Positions 34,475 through 45,126 of a DNA stretch of 64,000 nt are shown in pieces (the stretch's first letter is position 1; every line of letters starts with the position of its first letter). The translations under genes and the position numbers were made by a program. Location of the stretch: contig JANJXV010000013.1 of NCBI GenBank assembly GCA_024803745.1, forward strand, positions 6,696,001 to 6,760,000, in the 5' to 3' direction. Source of the DNA: Megascapheus bottae (taxonomy: Eukaryota > Chordata > Mammalia > Rodentia > Geomyidae). The notes beneath the pieces are model-generated. The model saw only the letters and a program-made list of their open reading frames with translations. It searched no databases and was not told the DNA's origin.

Positions 34475-35860
34475 TTCAAACTCTCATAGTAAGATTGGAG
34501 ATTAGAAATGAGGAATAATTGACAGTAGATGGGAATAACAGCATTAGAATCCAGGACTCAGAGTTCATGATCAAGATAGCCTCTTTTCATTTTTTGTATA
34601 TATCTTCCTTTCAACTAGTTTTGATTATTTTTAGTGCTGGTGATGAGGGAGATATTTTTCAACAATATCAAAAGGTAAAGTTTGCATTTATATGTAATTA
34701 ATCATTCCTATGGCGATATCATATGCCCCACAAAAATAGAAAAGTGAGAGGGCAGAGATTTCAGTTTATAAGGGAAAACATAGTAGTGGAAGACTAACCT
34801 CTATTCTTAAGTATTGCTCCATTGCCTGTTTACGTTGGGTGGGAGATGCTGTTCCTTGATTTGACATTTTTCTTGAGTTTCTTTTTCTGCCCATTTGAAA
34901 ATGGGAGCAAGATTAATATTAAACAAGATTATAATTTTTCAGATATAACCAACCTAGACCTTTTTAGTTGGCTGACAATAGATGTTCGCTCTTTTTGATT
35001 GGTAATATCACTCTCTCTTTCTTTCTGTGCACTTGCATACAAATCTAATACAACCACAGATTACAGATTTATGACCAAAACAATAAGCCCCTCAATCCAA
35101 TCTCTATTGTATTTAAGTCTCTCTGGACCTAGAGTATAATTGAACACCTAGATACATAGCATTGCTCAACAACCATCAAATGTAGATCCATGCATTATAA
35201 GAGATGAAGGATGAACAGAGGACCAGCGATAGAAAAATGATATGATAGATGACAAGGGAGGTAGGAAAAGAATAGTGCAGGAGTATAAGATTATTATAGT
35301 AATAAAGAAAGGATATCGTGTAAGGATAACTGACCTAAGGTGATAGACAGGTAGAATATTTGAGTAGATAAACTTATGAAAATAAGAAGAGTAATAAGAA
35401 GAATATAAAGAGAAAAGAGGGAGGTAGATATAGGAGATTTCAATGATACAAATTTTAAAAAGAAACAAAACAACAACAAAATAAAACAACACACACACAC
35501 ACACACAAACAAAAAACAAAAGCAAAAAAGAAAGAAAAGGTGGAGGGAAATTCCTCACTATTGTGAGTTCTTACCCAAGAGATACTAGGGTTGAGAACCA
35601 GGAGTATAAAAGCAGGTGACTGTATCAATATGGATATCATTTTTATTCAGACTGTACCCAGAGCTGTCACTGTGTTTCTAGGAATGACCACAGTGACAGA
35701 AGGGATGCGGGAAAAGAAAGGAGAAAAAAAAAAAAACAGGAATGAATCATAACATTAGAAAAAAGGTGTATGTAAAATGGCAAAGAGAAAAATAAGAACG
35801 CCTAAAAATGCAAATGAAAAGGGGTAGAAAACAAAAAAAGAAAAAGAAAAAGCGTATTCT
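34475..35860. other. Unassigned sequence with short (CA)n
   Basis: No element identified. A (CA)10 run lies at about 35489-35508. The minus-strand 130-codon frame (35166-35558) is low-complexity, rich in Phe/Leu/Ile/Tyr, and lacks known motifs. The part nearest 35860 could belong to the L1 5'-end-like segment next to it, but this cannot be judged by eye. Confidence 0.4.
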
Positions 35861-35861
35861 T

Positions 35862-36608
35862 CAGTTTTTTTTGGGGGGGGGGCTGGATAGGAAACTTGTG
35901 TATCCACTAAATTCGGGATCTAAACACTTCACAAAGTCTTTTTCTCTTGTGATTTGGCTTTGCTGTTTTTCGGATGAGATTACTTGTTTGGTAAAACAAA
36001 GCTGAAAGATCTGCGGGCGGCTTTGTTTACCAGGTCTGCAGATGGCGCAGGGGGATGGACTTCAGCAGCGCTGGAGCCGGATTTCCCGGTAAGGGATCTC
36101 TGGGAAATCCTTTGCCAGTTAGAAAGATGGCGTTTCCAGCATCACCTCTCAGGCTCCAATTGTTTTGGCCAGGTCTTTGCCAGCAGTCAAGATGGCGCTG
36201 CTCTCAGCTTGCGGGGGCAGGGGATCCCTCCCAATGCCGATCTGCGAGTAGAAGTGGAAACTTCTCCTCGGAGGTACTCACAAATTGCTGGATTCTCCGG
36301 TTCCATGAAGCTGGCAGGTCCGTGCATGGCCGGGTGTCGGCTCTGGGCTCGCGCAGGCTCTGTGTGGCTCTGTCTGTAGCCGGCGAGTCTGTGCCGCTGT
36401 GAAGTGCTGTCTACTCCGCTGCTGGAGGGGCTCCACGCTGTCTTCTCATGCTGGTATTCTGCCTTTTTCCTCTCTGACTGAGATCTCTGTGGTGCTAAAC
36501 TTTACTTTTGACCAATTTTTGGTAAAGAACTGTCCCCTACACTGCCAGAACTTGAATCTTGGTGGGAGCTCAGTACATCTCACACTGAACTGCCACCATC
36601 TTCCGCCA
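35862..36608 (-). mobile_element. CpG-rich segment resembling an L1 5' UTR (inverted)
   Basis: This is the only clear CpG cluster in the window; about 20 CpG fall in 36010-36430. Its right edge, read on the minus strand, begins GGCGGAAGATGGTGGCAG (complement of 36590-36607), like the YY1-containing start of many L1 5' UTRs. Further AAGATGGCG-type sites lie on the plus strand at 36039-36049, 36124-36132 and 36189-36197. It abuts a plus-strand L1 3' end at 36609. The left limit, near a G10 run at 35873-35882, is uncertain. A CpG-island promoter fragment of another origin is the alternative. Confidence 0.5.
36055..36402 (+). CDS. Antisense open frame in the L1 5'-end-like segment (speculative)
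   Basis: A 115-codon frame with an ATG start runs antisense to the presumed L1 5' UTR. The product is rich in Ser, Arg, Gly and Ala and has no recognised domain. A strong splice-donor-like CG|GTAAGG lies within it (GT at 36089-36090). Primate L1 carries an antisense frame (ORF0) with splice donors in its 5' UTR, so the layout is analogous, but homology is not claimed. An overlapping 131-codon frame (35984-36379) lacks an early ATG. GC-rich DNA yields long frames by chance, so coding status is doubtful. Confidence 0.2.
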   Translation: MDFSSAGAGFPGKGSLGNPLPVRKMAFPASPLRLQLFWPGLCQQSRWRCSQLAGAGDPSQCRSASRSGNFSSEVLTNCWILRFHEAGRSVHGRVSALGSRRLCVALSVAGESVPL

Positions 36609-37214
36609 ATGTCCCTCAGTTGATGAGTGGATCAACAAGATGTGGTATTTGTACACAATGGAATTCTATGCTGCTGTCAAAAAGAATGACATCGCCCCAT
36701 TTGTTAGGAAATGGAAAGGCTTAGAAAAAATCATATTAAGTGAAGTAAGCCAGACTCAAGGAACATAGGCTCAATGGTTTCCCTCATTTGTCCTAATCAG
36801 TAGAAACCTTGGGCTCTTCTAGCAGAGATTTACAATAGAACAAAACCTAGATACATAAGGCCATATAGTATGACGCTAAATGAAAGGACCTCAAGGATAT
36901 AGACACAAAAGCCATATAGTGAGTGATGGGTGTCTTTAATATACTATGTTATCTCTCATCTCTTTTGCCTTCCTTTGGCCATCTCATATTGTTACAGTAT
37001 TTCACGTTGTTATCTGACATATTGGATATATGCATATTTGGTTATTTGAAATTGGATAGGGAATGGGGGAAAACAAGATGAGGGGCCGGGGTGGGGGAAG
37101 CAAATGGGGACCAAGACAAGAGAAAGGGTATCAATACATGTGAAGTAATGCATCTTCTATTTGATGAATATAATGTAACCCTTCTATTAATTACAATAAA
37201 AATATATGAAAAAA
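36609..37214 (+). mobile_element. LINE-1 3' end (ORF2 C-terminus and subfamily 'A' 3' UTR)
   Basis: It starts inside the ORF2 C-terminus: the plus strand encodes DEWINKMWYLYTMEFYAA, then a run resembling KWKGLEKIILSEVSQTQ. The 3' UTR then shows CTATGTTATCTCTCATCTCT, a G-rich block, TGTAACCCTTCTATTAATTA and CAATAAAAATATATGA. All upstream L1 sequence is missing; the CpG-rich segment in opposite orientation sits at its 5' side. Confidence 0.82.
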
Positions 37215-38150
37215 TAATTGCCTATAGACGCATGAAGAAATGCTGGACATTTCTGGCCATAAAAGAAATGCAAATCAAAACACCTTTGAGATTCCACCTC
37301 ATTCCAGTTAGAATGGCCATTATCAAGAAATTCAATAACAGGTGCTGGCGGGTAAGTGGCCAGGAGGGATCACTACTTCACTGTTGGTGGGAGTGTAAAC
37401 TTGTTCAGTTCAACCAGTGTGGAATTTAATGTGGCAGTTCCTCAAAAGACTAAACATAGAGCTACCCTATGACCCAGAAATTCAACTTCTTGGCATTTAC
37501 TTAATTGTCCAGAAACAGGACATACTAAAGCCACTAGAACAACAATGTTCATTGCAACACTATTTACCATAGCAAAGATATGGAACCAACCCAGATGCCC
37601 TTCAGTTGATGATTGGATCAACAAGATGTGGTATTTATACACAATGGAATTCTATGCTGCCATCAGAAAGAATGCCATCAGTCTATTCATAAGGAAATGT
37701 AAAGTCTTAGAAAAAATCATACTAAGTGAAGTAAGCCAGACTCAAAAGTACATAGGGCTCTCCTAGGAGAGGATTACAATAATGCAAAACCTAGGTACAT
37801 AAGGTCATATAGGATGAGACTAAATGAAATGAACTCTAGGATGTAGAAGCAAGAGCTTTATCTTGTGTGATTATTGTTCTTAATGTTATTTCTCATCTCT
37901 TCTTTTGCCCTCATTGTTAGCCTCATATTGCTATTGTATCTGAATTTGTTACCTGGTATAGTATATATACATTTATTTGTTTATTTGAAATAGGGAAGGG
38001 AAGGGGGAAACAAGATGTTTGAGAGGTGTAGGGGGAGGAAAATGGTGACAAAACATGAGAAGGGGTATCAATGTGCAAGAAGTAATGCCATCTACTACCT
38101 GACGAATGTAACACCTCTATACATTATCCCGACAATAAAAAAATGACACA
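37215..38150 (+). mobile_element. LINE-1 3' part (ORF2 C-terminal ~220 codons and subfamily 'B' 3' UTR)
   Basis: Two frame segments preserve the L1 ORF2 C-terminal domain: 37220-37429 includes MQIKTPLRFHLIPVRMAIIK and NNRCWR...LLHCWWECKLVQ; 37545-37766 includes MFIATLFTIAKIWNQPRCP and WYLYTMEFYAAIRK. A frameshift or stop separates them, so it is inactive. The 3' UTR ends with CTCTATACATTATCCCGACA and ATAAA. It is 5'-truncated and follows the A-tail of the previous L1 directly. Confidence 0.87.
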
Positions 38151-38159
38151 AAAAGACAT

Positions 38160-38250
38160 GAAAAAAGAATTAACGTACTCATTAACTTACAAATGTAACT
38201 TTAACCCCTCTATACATCACCCTGAAAATAAAATAAAATTTAAAAATAAC
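38160..38250 (+). mobile_element. LINE-1 3' terminus, third in series
   Basis: GAATTAACGTACTCATTAAC, AAATGTAACTTTAACCCCTC and TACATCACCCTGAAAATAAA, then an A-rich tail. Only the last ~80 bp is present, placed immediately after the previous L1 tail. Confidence 0.7.
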
Positions 38251-38424
38251 TACTACTCAAGAAAAATTCGGATATGATTAAAGGTAGAATTTAAATGATA
38301 AGTCAGATTTATAATGTTTGTTTTTATGATTATAGTTGGTTAATGATACAGCTTTGAAAGTTCATCCAGATAAATTAATAAAACTGTACATTAAGAGGAA
38401 TATGCTGGTAGTTTAAAGGAAAAA

Positions 38425-38650
38425 CAGCCCATGCTGGTGGTTCATGTTTCTAATCCCACTTATATAGAAGTTGAGATGTGAGCATCTCTGTTCATAGCCA
38501 TCAAGAGCAGAGAAGTCCATGAGTCCCTTATTTCTAAATAAGCAAAAGTGGCAGAACAGGATAGCTCTGCAAGGAAAATCTAAGGGAGAGTGCCACGGTC
38601 CTGAGTTCAAGCCTTCATTTTAGAAAAAAAAAACAACAAAAAAAACAAAA
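38425..38650 (+). repeat. Type B SINE, diverged
   Basis: CCCATGCTGGTGGTTCATGT, TAATCCCACTTATATAGAAG, TTGAGATGTGAGCATCTCTG and GTCCTGAGTTCAAGCCTTCA, then an A/C-rich tail. The right-half promoter region is shortened. Confidence 0.7.
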
Positions 38651-38768
38651 ACAAATATTTAACCCCAATTAATTGAGAAGGAACATTCAAAAGAGTTTAT
38701 CATGTTTCGAGCAAAGGACACTATACAACTTCTATGTGTAGTGAACAGCTTTTTAAGAGATAAGAGAG

Positions 38769-38956
38769 GACTAGGAGCATAGCTTAGTGGTAGAGTGCTT
38801 GCCTAGCATACACGAAGTGCTGGGTTCAATTCCTCACTATCATATACATAGAAAAAGCCAGAAGTGGTGCTGTGGCTCAAGTGGTAAAGCTCTAGCCTTG
38901 AGAAAGCCCAAAGAAGCCAGGCCTTGAGTTCAAGCCCCAGGACCGGAAAAAAAAGG
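38769..38956 (+). repeat. Type A dimeric SINE
   Basis: GACTAGGAGCATAGCTTAGT, GGTAGAGTGCTTGCCTAGCA and GGGTTCAATTCCTCACTATC, then GAAGTGGTGCTGTGGCTCAA and GAGTTCAAGCCCCAGGACCG plus A8. Full length and well preserved. Confidence 0.9.
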
Positions 38957-38959
38957 TAA

Positions 38960-41070
38960 AAGAATGCATTATTGAAAGAATAATGTCTCTGTCTCTCTTT
39001 TCCTTTCTACCTTCTTTCTCTTCTCTCTCATTCTCTTTTCACCTTTTCATCTTCCTATATACAGAAACCATACATAATACATATATATACAAAAATTATA
39101 TTGCTAAAGTTATAGTTAACTATATATATCTGCTAGCATTATATGTAATACTATATTTAATTTTATACAGTAAAATTATGGTTAACTATATGTTTATGAA
39201 TACACACATATTTTGAAGTAGAGTTGCAAATTCACATTACTAGTATTATCAATAATAATAGAATTTTTCTAATAAGTTTTAGAATAAAATATTACTTCTC
39301 CAAAGTCCTTAAGTAGAATTAATCTTTCATAAGTGATAGCAAGTGATTTTCAAATACAGAAATTTACAAAACTGTCTTACTGTCATACACTTCTGACACT
39401 TCTGAGGAATAACACATTAAATACAAATTTAGGTCTGATAAAATGTCAACAGAAATGAATACAAATAATAATGACAGGCCATTGTAAAGGATCAGATACC
39501 AGATGTTCTGAACAAAGTACCAAGTAAAGGTCGATACTTTAATTATCATAAAAAGAATACTAATTGCAAACTGTAGCATGAAATAAGGCAATTTATAAAT
39601 ATAAATTCATTTTGTAAAGATATAATAAGTAGGCCTTGTAACAAGGAAACCAAAATGCCTTCATTTGTCTTGATTTTTATTTGTTAAAAATGTGATTTAG
39701 ATATGATTTTGAGAAAGATAAAAAAGCCCACTACTTAGATTAAAAAGGATGGTCACATTTTAAATTACTTGGCAAATATAAAGCAAACACACACATTCTG
39801 ATTGCAAATGACATGAAACAGAGCAACATAAAAGAAATATAAAAAAAGTAATGAAAGTGAGAGGATAAAACAAGCTGGCAGTGTTACAGGGATGTACACA
39901 GCCAGGATCACAGTAAAGGGATCACCATAAACTGCTCCATGATCCACAGCCAGCATCCTGTGCAGGAATTGTAAAGCTAAATCAAGTTTAAAAACACCTG
40001 CAATCACAGAGATGCATTTCACATAAAAGCATCAGTAAGACTTTACCATGGGTGGACACAAAGGCAATGAAACAAGGAAGTGCTAGTAAGAAACAAGCCA
40101 GAATTTAAGTAAAGAGCATTAGCCAAAATAGAGACTGTTTCATAATCCTAAAGTTGACACTCAAGTGATCACTTCAAAAGATATTAACTCCCTGTGCTTT
40201 GAGCAATGTATTGTTAAAGCATATAAAAGAAGCATAAAACATATGGTAGAAATAGAAGTAAATCAATAATAGATCACACAAATAAAACATTAAATGACAG
40301 AGATATTTATAATTTAGCATGAAACATTAAAGATCAATATGTAACCATCAGGAAAATTGTTTTATTATAGACATTTGTGGGATATTTGAGGAAAATTTGC
40401 TTGGTGAAAAAAGACCAACCTGTTTTGAAAAAAAATCCTAGGGATTACAATTACACTGATATACCCCAATGATAAAATTGGAAGGTAGTATCTAAATAAA
40501 TATAGAGTATAATATAAAAAGGATGAAAAGACAGTAGTTTAATGGTTAGAAATTTTTTACTTTTAGTAAGAAATATGTAAAGAAATAAACTAAGCATTAA
40601 ATTAAGACAGACTCTCTGTAAGGAACAGAAGACTCCTAACAAAAATAGAAAAACTAGGTAATTAAAATAATAGCAAAACAACAAAACAACAAAATCTTGT
40701 TCATATGAAAGCAGTATGGATATTGGAAAAATCTAAAATTTGATTTTGAAACAATAATCAATAAATCAATACCAAAGCAAAATATAAGCCAGTTTAAATG
40801 GCTTTATTTCCTTCATGCCAAGTTAATTGAGTGTCCTTTCATGAAAGACCTCCTTACGACTTTTGTAGGGTTTATATGAGGAATTTTGGAGCTGTGGGTA
40901 AAGCACATTGATCACACAGTGAAATTAGAAAGATCTACGAACTTACAGAGTAAACCATTGGATTTTTATGACTTTTAACAGGTTCTATTGTCCAAAAGGC
41001 CCACTGAGCTAATCATGTAGTACAGTAGATAATAGGGTTGGAAGAGTCAAGATCTTTTGCTTGCTAGGCA
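38960..41070. other. Unassigned AT-rich tract
   Basis: About 2.1 kb with no SINE or LINE recognised; very AT-rich, with two similar TTAACTATAT-containing blocks near 39115 and 39180. Open frames up to 85 codons lack motifs. Confidence 0.45.
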
Positions 41071-41074
41071 TGCT

Positions 41075-41225
41075 TGCTGCACTTACCTCGGCCCCCAGTG
41101 CATTTTATTTCAGTCCTTTTCAGCTTGGGTCTCCTGCTTTTGCTGATGTCTGCCTTGGATTATGTGTGATCTTACTACCTGTGCCTCCTGCACAGCTGAG
41201 ATTACAGGGATACCCACCTTATCCA
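41075..41225 (-). repeat. Old B1/Alu-like SINE fragment
   Basis: TTTTATTTCAGTCCTTTTCA, GTCTGCCTTGGATTATGTGT, CCTGTGCCTCCTGCACAGCT and GAGATTACAGGGATACCCAC. Left-half-like but distinct from type B. Low similarity. Confidence 0.45.
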
Positions 41226-41229
41226 CCCT

Positions 41230-42130
41230 GAGAATGTAGTTTTCATGAGCAAGTCACCAAAGAATAAATACACTCACTGGAAGGCATCTAACATGGAGAG
41301 ATGATAATTTCAGGTACAAAATTACCAAACTTTAAATTTAATAGGTTGGAAATAAATAACAAACATGTCTACTCATATACATTTTAATCTCATATACATG
41401 CATTTACAGACACACACAGCTGAAGCCAAAATTTCAATATTGATGTAAGTACTTCATCAATGTTCCTAACTTTTCCCTTGTGCCTGATCCACAGTCTCCA
41501 GCTTATAACTTTTGTTTTCTAGGTCCTATCATGATTGCTACATGAGTAATCCTCTCATCTGCTGTCAGCCAGGAGGACTGCAAAGGTAAAGTCTGTCCAA
41601 AAAACCAAATCCCTGGACATTTTTCTCACTCTCCAATTTTGGTGTTTATTTTATTTGCCAGAGCTAAGCACTAAGAGTCTAGGAGGCTGGCTGTTTCCGT
41701 TGGCTACATTTTCAAACTGTGTGGAAAACTAGCTCTTGAGAAAGAACACAACACACATTGGAAATCCGTCAACCTAATGAGAAAATTCAGAAGAATCCAA
41801 GAGAATTCTTTTTCCACCACTGAAAACCAAGTGAGCTAAGTAGCCAGGGAAAACTGGGCAAAAAGTATATGTTAATACAAAAAGCAAATATGTAAGGAAA
41901 TCAAAATCCTAAAGCTAAGGCAGTTTTGAGATTATATTCAGGAAATAAAACTTGTAATCATAATAACACAGGGAGGGAGGAAATGAATGAATAGACTCAC
42001 AAGAAAGGGGTTTTTCCAACCAGAGGCATTTTCTTAAGAATTGTAATCCTTGTAATTTGGTGGACATAAATACAGGTATTAGGAATTGAGGCCTGAATAA
42101 AGTAAATGTGTTCTTAGGATTCAATCTCAA
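41230..42130. other. Unassigned sequence
   Basis: No repeat recognised. The 99-codon minus-strand frame at 41915-42214 runs into the adjacent SINE and has no known motif. Confidence 0.4.
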
Positions 42131-42133
42131 AAA

Positions 42134-42328
42134 TGACTGGGTACAGTGGCATAGGCCTGTCATCCAAGCAACAAAAGGAACTGCAAGTGGTAGGATCATA
42201 GTCCAGGTTGGCATAAATCAAAGCCTTAACTGGAAAATAATCTCTAATAGGGCTGGTAGAGTTGCCCAAAGGGTAGACTAGCAAACGTCAAGCCTTGAGT
42301 TCAAACTCCAGTGCTACAAAAAGAAAAG
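42134..42328 (+). repeat. Type B SINE, old
   Basis: GACTGGGTACAGTGGCATAG, GCCTGTCATCCAAGCAACAA, GATCATAGTCCAGGTTGGCA and GCCTTGAGTTCAAACTCCAG, then an A-rich tail. Heavily diverged. Confidence 0.6.
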
Positions 42329-42329
42329 G

Positions 42330-42720
42330 ATGAAGAATTTTCTTAATTGAAGAAATGCCTTGTTTTGTAGATTGAGCATACTCATATAGGGGTAGACAGA
42401 TTAGAGGGATAAATACACATATGTAGCATACCTGCAAAATATCCCTGAACACAAGAAGTAAAAGGAAACTGGATTATGTACAATGAAACACAACATTAAC
42501 AATATTCTGTGAATGGAAAAACATCACCTAATAAAAGGTAAAACAAAATTCAAAAACCTCTTTAAATTATATAAAAAGTATTGAAGTACACTTGGTGTCT
42601 CATAGGTGCTAAGGTCAGAGCCACTGAAGAAATATACAAACCATGATGGATTGGAGGGTAGTTTTCCTTTCTGTAGTTCATAGGTCCTTTTAGGAAAGAG
42701 AACAAGAAATAAAAGAAAAT
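42330..42720. other. Unassigned sequence
   Basis: Nothing recognised between the two SINEs; a 73-codon minus-strand frame here is likely chance. Confidence 0.4.
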
Positions 42721-42722
42721 GT

Positions 42723-42935
42723 GGCCCGGTGTTAGTGGCTCCCATCTGTATTTCTAGCTACTCTGGCTGAAGTCCGATGATATGGTTTCAAAGACAGACT
42801 AGGCAGGAAAGTCCAGGAGTCTCTTATCTCCAATTAACCACCAGAAACCTGGTAGTAGTGCTGTGGCTCAGGTAGCCTTGAGCCAAAGAGCTAAGGGACA
42901 GAGCCCACAATCCCACAATCGACCAAAAAATAATG
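42723..42935 (+). repeat. Type B dimeric SINE
   Basis: GGCCCGGTGTTAGTGGCTCC, GCTACTCTGGCTGAAGTCCG, CTCTTATCTCCAATTAACCA, CCAGAAACCTGGTAGTAGTG and CTGTGGCTCAGGTAGCCTTG. A short deletion removed part of the right-half A box. Confidence 0.82.
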
Positions 42936-42939
42936 TAAA

Positions 42940-43915
42940 ACCAGATTGAGGCTACTGGAAAGATTTAACCACATGTTTAAAAGTCAAGGACATCTCCTTG
43001 ATTTCTGTATTTCAGAGGGAAAGCTACTTGATCCTTTCTACAAGAAGCATTCCACTGAGATAAGTTGAATTTTAGTTAGAATCCTCTAGAGAAATTGACT
43101 CATATATCCACTATGTGAGCAGAAGAAGCTTTTCCACTGTCAAAATGGATTCATCAGAATTGTGAGGTTCAATGTTCCCTGCCTCAAAAGAATCTACACA
43201 TCCCCATTCCAAGTCTGGGGTCTCATCTTTCCATATAATACATCCACTTCAATAGCCTAGAGAGGCAAGCATTTAAGTTGACTTGGAATTCAGACAGAAG
43301 ATGAGATTCTGAGGTCAGAGTTGACTCTGGTTACTAGCAAAGGATGATTCCCTTGCAGGGCAATCATGGATGTGCTGGCTGAGATTGGGATTTGAACCTC
43401 TGAGAGTAAATGAGAGGGAACTTAGCTGTACTTTGCTTTTTGAAGCTCTTGGCTATGCATCTGTTCTCTGTGTCTTAAATAATCCTCCCAAATATGCAGA
43501 ATGTTCATGATGCAGCATGAGAGACAGAAAACAGGACTGATAATTTTGCAGTGAAATTATCAAGTTTAAACTTTTTCTCCTAATACCTAACAGGAAATAC
43601 TCTAATGTTCCCATTATTCATTGTTATAAAACTTAACTTTTGCTTTCCATTTTTTGAGAGGAAAAACAATGTTGTATCTAGATTTCAAAAATATGTTTAA
43701 GATAATGTGGAGCATAATGAACTTGAAAATATGTGGCAAATAATACTAGCTCATAATTTATGTCTATTCTAGAATGGACATAAATGGAATTGATCTGCAA
43801 TTAACGATATTTTTTTCTGTTTTAGCCTTGAGCTAAATTCTGAAGATCAGTGTTATGTATGGATTATTGTAACTTCCATTTAGTTGAAAAACTTGTAAAT
43901 GGAATGTAGTGTCTT
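42940..43915. other. Unassigned sequence
   Basis: About 1 kb with no recognisable repeat, exon or RNA gene. Confidence 0.4.
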
Positions 43916-44318
43916 AAAACTTACAGCTTAAGGGGCTGGGAGTTTGGTCTAGTGGTAGAGTGCTTGCCAGCATGCACAAAGAGGGGTTTAATCCCACAGT
44001 ACCACATACACGGAAAAAAGCCACAAGTGATGCTGAGACTCAAGTGGTAGAGCTGTAGCCTTGAACTCAGGCTCTGAGGTCAAGCCCAACACTGGCAAAA
44101 ACAAACAAACAAAAAACTGGAGTTTTAATTTTGAGGTAGAAATGAGACAGTTTTGTTTTATTAAAGAAAAGAAAAAGCTTGCTGTAATGTAGATCTGTAA
44201 TAGAAAATTGTAGATGAACTTTGCAGTGGCTGGAAAAGAACGTGTTGTGATTTGACTGAAATAAAACTGAATGTGTTGTCCTCCTATAAAAAATAAGAAA
44301 AACAACCCTTACAGCTTA
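43916..44318 (+). mobile_element. Chimeric retro-insertion: type A SINE fused to a polyadenylated 3' end
   Basis: CTTACAGCTTA at 43920-43930 recurs at 44308-44318. Extending left to AAAACTTACAGCTTA (43916-43930) gives 13/15 identity and starts at a TT|AAAA L1-endonuclease-like site. The insert opens with a full type A SINE (43931-44116, with its own A-rich tail). It continues with about 170 bp of unrelated sequence that contains AATAAA at 44260-44265 and turns into an A-rich tail at about 44288. One duplication spans both parts, so they seem to have inserted together. Either SINE read-through (3' transduction), template switching, or a 3'-UTR retrocopy truncated at a resident SINE would produce this. 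The 105-codon minus-strand frame here is incidental. Confidence 0.72.
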
Positions 44319-44319
44319 T

Positions 44320-45122
44320 TTATCTTAGTAGCATTTTAGACTGCTTCATATAATACTTGCTATCATTTCTTTGGAGAGCTTTTTCTACTTAAGGAACATT
44401 TTATAAACCACAACTTAATTTGCAATAAAAATGAATGTTTTGTAATTAGGGTAGCATACATTTACTTGCATTATAAAAATGTTATGTTAGTGGTTTATAT
44501 GATTATCATTTAACCATAATCAGAGAAGACACACCCTATACTCAAATATAAAAATTAGTTATAATAGTTGTTGAGAAGATCGATGATATTTTGATGATAA
44601 TAAATTAGTCAAGGATTAGGGATGACAAAGAATCTAGACTGGCTGTCACATTTCTTCCTTGAAAACTGTATGTACTGCCTGTATATAATATTGAGACTAA
44701 AAGTGATATTTATATTTTCAAGAAAGGATATGAGCTCTGATTTTAGAATTGGGAATTAATGGCGATATGTTAGCATAGAATTGGATTTTCTTGATATGCA
44801 ATTGAAAATACAATTCTGGGCCTAAACAGAATGATCTCATGTTGTAGTTTTTAAGTCATATAAAAGAATTAGATGGCTCAAATAGAGTGGACTTAAAGAC
44901 AATATAGAAAGATATCCTAGAGGTGGGAAATGACATTCATGGAGATGTGAAAAGGATAGGATCTCAAGCAAAACATTTTCTTCTTGCTTTGGTGAATTTG
45001 GGACAACTTGTTATGTTTCACCAGAATGTATGTCATAGCACTAAGCTAGTCCATTTTCAAATCCACTGGTGTTCCTACAGAATAATGAATACTTCTGTGT
45101 TCTCAATTAGAATATGAAGATT
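44320..45122. other. Unassigned sequence
   Basis: AT-rich, with no repeat or exon recognised. Confidence 0.4.
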
Positions 45123-45126
45123 TTTT

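Noticed and set aside
35166..35558. 130-codon minus-strand frame rich in Phe, Leu, Ile and Tyr
   Set aside because: Low complexity, spans a (CA)n repeat, and has no motif.
36609..36620. Clean splice acceptor at the junction between the CpG-rich segment and the L1 3' end
   Set aside because: L1 similarity already begins a few bases before the CCCTCAG, so the join does not fall exactly at an AG; a spliced-L1 origin stays only one of several possibilities.
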